A DNA stretch of 14,672 bases from Physocladia obscura. Taxonomy: Eukaryota; Chytridiomycota; Chytridiomycetes; Chytridiales; Chytriomycetaceae. Each line of letters starts with the position of its first letter. Positions within the stretch are counted from its first letter, which is position 1. This document shows, piece after piece, positions 9,442 to 14,672 of this stretch. The position numbers and the translations under genes were made by a program. Location of the stretch: assembly GCA_027596945.1 (NCBI GenBank), contig JADGJH010000766.1:1-14672 (forward strand), written 5' to 3'. The notes below the pieces were generated by a model that saw only the letters and a program-made list of their open reading frames with translations, ran no database searches and was not told where the DNA came from.

Positions 9442-10272
9442 TTGCCTTTAATTGAGATGAAAAATCAGCAAGAGCAAGCGAAAGACTTTGTAGAATCATC
9501 TGTCACCAATACCAAAATCAAAAGTAATGATACCAAAGAATTTCATAATGCAATTGTTGCCACAGCTTCAGTTATTATGCCACCTAAAATGTTGCTACCA
9601 AATCCTTTCGAAGTTTTGGGGATGGTACAACCTCTTTCTTTGATGACAAAAGTCTCAGCCCCAACGCCATTTTTACCTGTCAGTATTCTTGAAATTGAAA
9701 ATGAACTCATAATAGTCGATGAACATAGCGCACAAGATCTCGAAGGTGGAAAACATGCCATTGCTGACATGCTATCAACTCTGAGTGATGGCAAAATGAC
9801 GCGTATACGTAGACGCCTGCCTCTCCCAGAAAACCAGTTTTTATCGAAAATGGAGCACCGCAGGATGTTAGCGGCGAATATCGCGGAGGTGTTCGTGCGG
9901 ATCCAATTTTTAAGAAGAACGTCTTCGTTTCCAGTGGAAGCAGATGTTCAGAATATGGGAAATAAATCATCGGAAGCTGTGCTTGCGACAATTGAACGAA
10001 AAGCATTGGATGCAGTGGAAGCCAAAAACTATAATTATCATGGAGACGTTCATAAAGATTCAATTGTCGCTGTTTCTCCAGAACAAGTTGATTTGAATGA
10101 TTCGAATTTGGAAAAAGTGAAGAATAACCGAGAAATTCGTGAGAATCACGTTGAAATTTTGTCTGATTCAGAAGTGCAAGAGGAACAACAACATCAAACA
10201 GCAGTTTATTATTTAGCCAACCTTGAAAAACAGTTCCGGTCTGTCGCTGGCTTCCATTTCGACAAAACATGA
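9442..10272 (+). CDS. Longest uninterrupted segment of the Gln-rich interrupted gene
   Basis: A 276-residue open stretch continuing the frame of the cysteine segment. It is hydrophilic, with a Pro/Leu-rich start (MPPKMLLPNPFEVLGMVQPL), a basic segment (KMTRIRRRLPLPENQF) and an acidic Gln-rich end (ILSDSEVQEEQQHQ). The first ATG at 9484 or the CCT frame before it is not a natural start: the frame is open upstream to TGA 9376. It is best read as part of the larger interrupted gene, but an annotator could call it as a separate gene. Confidence 0.5.
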   Translation: MPLIEMKNQQEQAKDFVESSVTNTKIKSNDTKEFHNAIVATASVIMPPKMLLPNPFEVLGMVQPLSLMTKVSAPTPFLPVSILEIENELIIVDEHSAQDLEGGKHAIADMLSTLSDGKMTRIRRRLPLPENQFLSKMEHRRMLAANIAEVFVRIQFLRRTSSFPVEADVQNMGNKSSEAVLATIERKALDAVEAKNYNYHGDVHKDSIVAVSPEQVDLNDSNLEKVKNNREIRENHVEILSDSEVQEEQQHQTAVYYLANLEKQFRSVAGFHFDKT

Positions 10273-10459
10273 GTCAAATGCTCAAAGTGCTGCTGTAAGT
10301 GTTGCAGAAGCTGGTGACGGTCCAATCAAGAAGCCACTGGTTGCAGTTGATGATGTATTACTGGCAATAGTAAGAACTCAGACCCTGGTTACTACGCACG
10401 AAATTGACTCGGCGATAAATGAATTAGATGAAGGAGATATTGGAGTTGGAAGGAAATAA

Positions 10460-10889
10460 AGTGTAATAAATGCAAAAAAGATATTAAAAATTAAAAAGGA
10501 ATGAAAATTTGTTACATTTATATTTTTATAAATGACTTTATTAGCAAAATATAGGAGCATACCCGATTCATATCCGGCTTCCAGATTCATTTCCAGGAGA
10601 TGTTTTTGTTCTTGCCATGGCTGCCCCACTTTGAGAGGAGCAACTGTGGGTTCTCCTTAGGGAGACCTTAAACAGGCTATACTTGCCCATATGACTGTTG
10701 AAAATCAGTTTTATTTTTTTTCTTGTCGGAAAATTGCTGTTGGTGTTTTATTTTTAGTGAAGTATATTCTTTTGTGTTTAATAAGGAGATTCTGTTTTCA
10801 TTTCATTTTGAGTGTATGTACAATAGCCAATCATGTCTTATTCAAGGTTTGCTCAATTTAAATGTTGATTCCATGTGTTTTTATCAGAT
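10460..10889. other. AT-rich spacer downstream of the Gln-rich gene
   Basis: AATAAA-type signals occur just after 10459 and may end the upstream transcript. A short imperfect hairpin (GGGTTCTCC..GGGAGACC, about 10649-10669) is present. On the - strand 10629-10540 is open but shows no recognisable protein; it could be the 3' end of the adjacent LINE-like remnant. Confidence 0.4.
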
Positions 10890-11745
10890 GTGCATTAGGT
10901 TTGTTTTTATATTTTTCTTCTTGATATGAATTGATGAGTAAGAGCCAAGAAAATAATTATCACGTTTAGATGGTGCTATTTTGTTACTTAGAGATATATT
11001 TCTTATGATGGTTCCAACTTCCTGACGGTTATGCAATTTTTTTGCTATCTGATCTACTTCATCATTTTGTGTTGGGTTGGTATGAGGCAATGTATTTGAA
11101 TAAATTTGGAATCTCAGGAGTATTAACTAGATATATAGAATTATTTGATGAATTGCACCAATTAGTATTGAGTGGTTAATGAGTTTGAGAATGTTTCTGT
11201 TGTTGCTGTTGATAAAATTTTGGGATTTTATTGAATTTCTAATTGTAGATTTGGAGTCTATATAAATTTTTATTTTTGAGTGTTAGGTTGAATTTTATGC
11301 AGAACAGCATTTATAGTTGGAGTTTACTAGCATAAGCATCTGTATTATGGTAATCTATATCAAATTTTTCAGTGTTCAATTAAAGTATGGCTTTCTTGTA
11401 CAAATACAGCACAGTTAGTGGATGCATCTGTCCATATTTTAGTGGTATTGTTAGGTATTTGTGTGAGATACATTGTTTCTTGCTAACTATTATTAAAAGA
11501 TAAGCTCATTTTTTATTTATAAGTATGAATTTTCAACATTATCAGTTTCATAGCCTGTTGGGGTCTGTTCTACTTATTTTATTTATTTTATCTATTTTCA
11601 GGTCTGATATGGGAAATAATTGTAGCTTGTATTTTATTTTTGTAGTTATTTCTGCGTTTATTAGGTTGGTAGTAATATCTTTATGTCTAAGTAATTGGGT
11701 ATATAGTTGTGTAGCTGCTTTATTAATGGTGTCCGAGTATTTTCC
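10890..11745 (-). mobile_element. Decayed LINE-like (non-LTR) retrotransposon: RT thumb and RNase H
   Basis: On the - strand, 11745-11548 encodes a reverse-transcriptase thumb-like segment (INKAATQLYTQLLRHKDITT, then INAEITTKIKYKLQLFPISD and KINKISRTD), typical of non-LTR elements just after the polymerase domain. It is followed, after a gap, by RNase H motifs: KIWTDASTNCAVFVQES at about 11452-11400 (first catalytic Asp in TDAS), a TDS-like region with several stops, and PHTNPTQNDEVDQIAKKLHN at about 11090-11030, matching the GHxxxxGNExADxxAK end of RNase H. Stops and frame changes are frequent, so it is an old, inactive copy. The polymerase core upstream (above 11750) is not recognisable. 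Confidence 0.7.
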
Positions 11746-11749
11746 ATTA

Positions 11750-12418
11750 AGTGATGTAAATTAGATCACTTAAACTCTTGTCATTTAGTCCTGAGAGACA
11801 GAGTATCAAATTAGATGACTCAAGCCATTACAGCTACCAGCAAAACTTCTACTGCTTTTCTACTGCTTAATGGAACTTTACGCCTGTTCCCCAGCTACTA
11901 TTCTACAATTTACTTCATTAGGGACCAATGGGCACCAAGAATTCAGTTTAATGAGATAATCTTCATCAGAAAATTTTTCATTGCTCCACAAAATTAAGCA
12001 AGAAGTGAAAGGATGTGTGTTTTACATTGATGCTGAATTATCATTTTTGATTAGCACTTGTTTATTATGCCAAAAAAGAAGATTCACTGACTGAATGTAG
12101 ATATTAGAAGAGACATGAATCTATGCAGAGACTTCTATGATAATCAACCTGCAATTCAGAAATATTATTTTCATTGTCTCAAAAGTGATTTAAAGAAACA
12201 TTGATTATCTATCTTGGAATTTGTTTCCGTTTGCGTTTAGGGAATCAGATAATTCAAAATCTTTCAATGCCACCTAACTATTTCAAGTCTCTCTCTGTTA
12301 GTTGATTTCCGAATTTGATTCAAAGCAAAGCATATTCTTCCTAAATTGACCCCAATCGCCATGCCAGAGAGGCACGGCGATTAAGGTCAACATATGAACA
12401 TATTTGTAAATCTGCTGT
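11750..12418. other. AT-rich region without recognised gene
   Basis: No supportable gene. The + strand is open at 11815-11997 for 60 codons without recognisable motifs. A strong imperfect hairpin lies at 12346-12390. The region may be decayed mobile-element sequence upstream of the LINE-like remnant. Confidence 0.4.
12346..12390 (+). repeat. 17-bp imperfect hairpin
   Basis: TTGACC (12346-12351), AATCGCC (12354-12360) and TGCC (12362-12365) pair with GGCA (12371-12374), GGCGATT (12376-12382) and GGTCAA (12385-12390), leaving a 2x2 internal loop, one mismatch and a 5-nt loop AGAGA. It is GC-rich in an AT-rich setting. Whether it is transcribed is unknown. Confidence 0.75.
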
Positions 12419-12714
12419 TTGAGATTTCATGTAAATAAAGTTGGTGTTGTTGAAGGATTTATTGTCGAATACATTATTCAAGAGAAGTTACAACTAGAAG
12501 ACAAGTGTAGAACAAAGAAAAACAGACAACTTATTGGGAAAGGAGCTTGCATCATATTCAAATTGAACATGTTAGTTAGAACGGAAGTCAAGTTAAACAC
12601 GATAAGCATAATGATGGGCAACCAGTAATCAAAACAAATGACTGGCATGGAAAAGAGACAAAAACAAAAGAGGCTGATAAAAACAATCGAGGCTCTGTAT
12701 AACAGTGAATACAC
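12419..12714 (+). other. Coding-like but unresolved stretch
   Basis: Two or three frames are open here. Segments such as EGFIVEYIIQEKLQLEDK (about 12450-12503) and DKHNDGQPVIKTNDWHGKET (about 12601-12660) look like protein but lie in different frames and cannot be joined without guesswork. It may be decayed sequence belonging with the next ORF. Confidence 0.25.
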
Positions 12715-12729
12715 TTGAAGAAACCAAAG

Positions 12730-12966
12730 ATGCCGACAAGAAAGCACGTGTCAACAATGAAAAATAACAGTCAACCAGCTCGAAAACACCCTCCATTCCC
12801 ACCTCACGGTGTAATGTGTAAGCACTGTTTTCACAAGTGTCCGTTCCTCAAGTCTCTTCCTATCGGAACAGTCTATAAAGATCCACGTAATAATCACATC
12901 TATAAAGTTGATGAAAAGAAGACCAATTCAATTCTTTCAAAGGTAGGTGTTCCCAATTTTGGATGA
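12730..12966 (+). CDS. Small hypothetical protein or exon with CX2CX3C
   Basis: ATG at 12730 gives 78 residues to TGA at 12964-12966. The centre, PPFPPHGVMCKHCFHKCPFL, has closely spaced Cys and His residues that could bind metal, followed by GTVYKDPRNNHIYKVDEKKT. A good splice donor GTAGGT follows SILSK at about 12943, so the last residues (VGVPNFG) may be intron and the piece an exon. No downstream exon is apparent before the tRNA gene on the other strand. Family not recognised. It could be a fragment cut off from the rest of its gene. Confidence 0.4.
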   Translation: MPTRKHVSTMKNNSQPARKHPPFPPHGVMCKHCFHKCPFLKSLPIGTVYKDPRNNHIYKVDEKKTNSILSKVGVPNFG

Positions 12967-12985
12967 GCCTATTGCAAGAAAAATT

Positions 12986-12991
12986 AAAAAA
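12986..12991 (-). terminator. Pol III T6 terminator of tRNA-Ala
   Basis: Six T residues on the - strand start right after the discriminator base. Confidence 0.85.
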
Positions 12992-13063
12992 TGGAGATTG
13001 AGGGGATTGATCCCTCGGCATCTCGCATGCAAAGCGAGCGCTCTACCACTGAGCTAAATCCCC
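12992..13063 (-). tRNA. tRNA-Ala (anticodon UGC)
   Basis: On the - strand: acceptor GGGGATT with AATCTCC, which gives the G3-U70 pair that is the alanine identity element; D arm GCTC..GAGC; anticodon stem CTCGC/GCGAG around TTTGCAT with anticodon TGC; T arm GAGGG/CCCTC; discriminator A. 72 nt, no intron, CCA not encoded. T6 follows directly on the - strand (12991-12986). Confidence 0.96.
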
Positions 13064-13072
13064 GTATGCTTG

Positions 13073-13457
13073 TGTGATAGAATTAAAAAAATTTCAGGTA
13101 GGCAAAGTTAACTTGGAACGAGCGAAGTGACGAATATTCTTGAGCTGTGTCTTACACGGCGAAGTCTTCCTTTTTGTTCTAAAGCGAAGAGAAGTTGAAG
13201 TTTTTAATGAAGAATTCTCTGTTTATTTTAATTTCAATAGCTCTGAATTTATAGAGTTTCAGGATGCAAAGTGAAATAGAATTTTTGGGCGGCACAAGTA
13301 AAAATTTCATAAAGAAAATTGTGAAATGGGAAAGAACTTGCGGCTGACAAACAGAAGAATAATAAAGGAAAATAAAGGATAATATGATAATAAAATAATA
13401 ATAGAATAGTAATAATTTTGAGTTGAAGTTACAGAAAACTAGTCAGTTTCTGTGACA
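13073..13457 (-). repeat. 3' LTR of the Ty3/gypsy element
   Basis: On the - strand the LTR would begin TGTCACAG at 13457, directly after a polypurine tract, and end ..CTATCACA at 13073 (or ..CACA at 13071), giving TG..CA ends and about 385 bp. It contains a TATA-like box CTATAAATT at about 13255-13247 and AATAAA at 13227-13222, in the order U3-R expected of a Pol II-driven LTR. The second LTR is outside the window, so the inner and outer ends are inferred from structure, not from comparison. Confidence 0.6.
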
Positions 13458-14672
13458 CCTGCCTCCAAGAGCGTACGCGATGATAAACTATTTTCTTGAT
13501 TTATTTCGTTTTCTTGTTGTTGTAGTTTGTTGATGAGCTCTGGAGTGGCGTCTAACCAAATGTTGAATATTGGATTGTGGTCTTTCCATTTGATGAGAAC
13601 TTGTTGGCGAGGCTTGTTGTTGTATAAAATTTTTTGTTTGGCAAGTATTCGTTTGATGACGCATTGACTGATTGGTAAGGAATTCGATAGATGTTCTTGG
13701 GTAGTGTCCCAGTAGTATTTCTTGAGTTTTTCAGGATGGAATACTGGGTGTATTCCCCAATGTTGAGTCAGCAGGAGTTTGCAGGTCTGATTAATTCCAA
13801 AACTTTGTATGGTCCTGAATATACGTCAGATAGCTTGGCGGTAGGTCTGTCCTTGATGTGTGGTGGTCTGAAATCTTTGAGAGAGAGTAATACAAGGTCG
13901 TCGACTTTGAAGGGTGGTTCAAGTCAATGTCTGTTTGCAGTGGCTGCTTGCTTATCTTGAGCATTGCGTAGGTTATCTTCTGCTACTTGGTATGCTGCTT
14001 ATTGGTCACGTAGGCTTAGGTTGTCATAAACTGTAAGGTTGATGTCCATTATAGATTTCAGGTTTTGTCCTATGTCTAACATAAAAGGAGTGTATCCTGT
14101 GGAAGAGTTCTTGGTGTCATTAATTCCAAATTTGATTATGTGAAGGTAACAATCCCAGTCTTCTTGGTAATGTGATACAAAGTGTCGTAGTGCTGTGATA
14201 ATCCAGTTGTTTTTGATTTCTGTGTGTCTGTCTGTTTGTGGGTGGAATGAAGTTGATACTACTTGTTTTGTATGTAAGTGTTTGAGTAGTGTTGTCCAAA
14301 ATTGGGACATAAATTGTGTGTCACAATTAGAGATAATTTTCCTTTGAAGTCCGTGATGTTTCCATATTTAAAGTTCATAGAGATTTGCTATATGTTTTGC
14401 GTTGTCGGTTTGCTTACAGGGAAGTATTCGAGTTCGCTTTGTTGCATAGTCAACTATTACCATTATTGTGTTGTAACCATTTGTTGATGTGACGATTGGG
14501 CCAATGAAGTCCATTGAAATGGTTTCCCAATGTCCTTGAGGAATTTTGTGTGGTTGTAATAGTCCGTAAAGTAATCTTCAAACTACTTTGAAGCGTTGGC
14601 ATGAATCGCAGAATTGTACAAATTTCTTGATGTCGCAATGAAGTGATGGCCAATGGTAAAGTCTTGTGATTC
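13443..14672 (-). pseudogene. Ty3/gypsy pol: integrase and chromodomain, inactivated and truncated by window end
   Basis: On the - strand: a zinc-finger end CxxC (FVQFCDSCQRFK, about 14625-14590), the integrase core with ISMDFIGPI (first catalytic Asp near 14510), SNCDTQFMSQFW, STSFHPQTDRHTE (catalytic Glu at about 14219), DWDCYLHIIKFGIND and STGYTPFML, then a GPYKVLELI segment, WGIHPVFHPEKLKKYYW and a C-terminal chromodomain-like stretch QQVLIKWKDHNPIFNIWLDA. The order integrase then chromodomain identifies a chromovirus-type Ty3/gypsy element. Stops at 14580-14578 (TGA), 14370-14368 (TAA), 14001-13999 (TAA), 13926-13924 (TGA) and 13770-13768 (TGA), plus a short insertion near 13765, inactivate it. 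The second catalytic Asp (of the usual SDxD) is Asn. RT, protease and gag would lie beyond 14672. Confidence 0.88.
13458..13466 (-). other. Polypurine tract
   Basis: GGAGGCAGG on the - strand immediately precedes TGTCACAG, the usual place where plus-strand DNA synthesis of an LTR retrotransposon is primed. Confidence 0.6.

Larger units (their letters stand above)
7808..10459 (+). pseudogene. Interrupted gene for a Ser/Thr/Gln-rich protein with a CX2C-X10-CX2C cysteine pattern
   Basis: Coherent coding sequence runs along the + strand but in shifting frames. It starts MFGSKTSGNSRKPTATEIAI at 7808, has TAA at 7931, then Ser/Ala/Pro/Thr-rich segments in all three frames to 8601. An intron (8602-8798) leads to ISESRFSLVPLF and a Gln run with TAG at 8934 in place of a Gln codon. 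A frame change at GGG (9108-9110) leads into GVASNEYGADYTNATTRD and the cysteine segment YCKDC..WQDSFDGFTV..CTRC (9172-9228). TGA codons follow at 9163, 9262 and 9376 within continuous sequence, then a clean 277-codon stretch to 10272. A further shift at A5 (10226-10230) gives the final 60-odd residues ending in GDIGVGRK and TAA at 10459. CX2C-X10-CX2C suggests zinc binding. Family not recognised. One-base shifts in homopolymers could be assembly errors; the five nonsense codons could not. Confidence 0.6.
13073..14672 (-). mobile_element. Ty3/gypsy (chromovirus-type) LTR retrotransposon, 3' part
   Basis: Comprises the decayed pol 3' region, polypurine tract and 3' LTR described separately. 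The element is oriented like tRNA-Ala and its LTR ends about 8-10 bp upstream of the mature tRNA 5' end, close to where Pol III transcription starts. Confidence 0.8.

Noticed and set aside
7808..10459. Reassigned genetic code (UAG/UGA read as amino acids) to explain in-frame stops
   Set aside because: Histone H4, pmp3, the TatD-family gene and the 8-exon gene end in TAA, TAG, TGA and TGA at the expected places, so all three appear to be stops here.
14302..14487. + strand ORFs over 13691-14487
   Set aside because: They are antisense to the recognised integrase and chromodomain region.

Overview
The window is nuclear DNA from a eukaryote, most likely an early-diverging (chytrid-like) fungus. 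The evidence is a fungal-type histone H4 C-terminus, a PMP3-type membrane proteolipid, a TatD-family protein of the fungal Scn1 type, short GT-AG introns of about 50-80 nt, Pol III tRNA genes ending in T6, and debris of Ty3/gypsy, LINE-like and Tc1/mariner-like elements in AT-rich spacers. The fungal assignment is an inference; no species is claimed.

Left part (1-2346), gene-dense, all on the + strand: the 3' part of histone H4, an intron-containing tRNA-Ile(UAU), a four-exon pmp3-like gene whose first exon is only 8 nt, and a three-exon TatD/Scn1-like gene only 61 bp downstream of it.

Middle (2347-7741), mostly on the - strand: a broken copy of the last exon of a larger gene (2500-3014), a neat two-exon gene for an unknown 154-residue protein (3057-3590), a decayed + strand coding region ending in a poly(A) tract (3770-4867) that abuts a Tc1/mariner-like transposase fragment (4868-5153), and an eight-exon gene for an unknown acidic protein (5547-7741). 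The last exon of that gene is the source or sister of the broken copy at 2500-3014.

Right of a 66-bp A-tract-rich divergent promoter (7742-7807) lies a + strand, Ser/Thr/Gln-rich, cysteine-pair-containing gene (7808-10459). It is interrupted by five nonsense codons and several one-base frame changes, so it is either a recent pseudogene or a gene damaged partly by assembly errors.

From 10460 to the end the window is mostly repeat-derived: a decayed LINE-like fragment with RT thumb and RNase H (- strand, about 10890-11745), a spacer with a 17-bp hairpin, a small cysteine-containing ORF with a splice donor (12730-12966), tRNA-Ala(UGC) on the - strand, and the 3' part of a Ty3/gypsy chromodomain retrotransposon with its 3' LTR. 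The LTR ends about 8-10 bp from the 5' end of tRNA-Ala, the geometry expected of a Pol III-targeted retrotransposon.

Nonsense codons in the decayed regions are almost all ones reachable by a single C-to-T change (CGA to TGA, CAG to TAG, CAA to TAA). No operon-like or defence-like system is visible; the genes look functionally independent.
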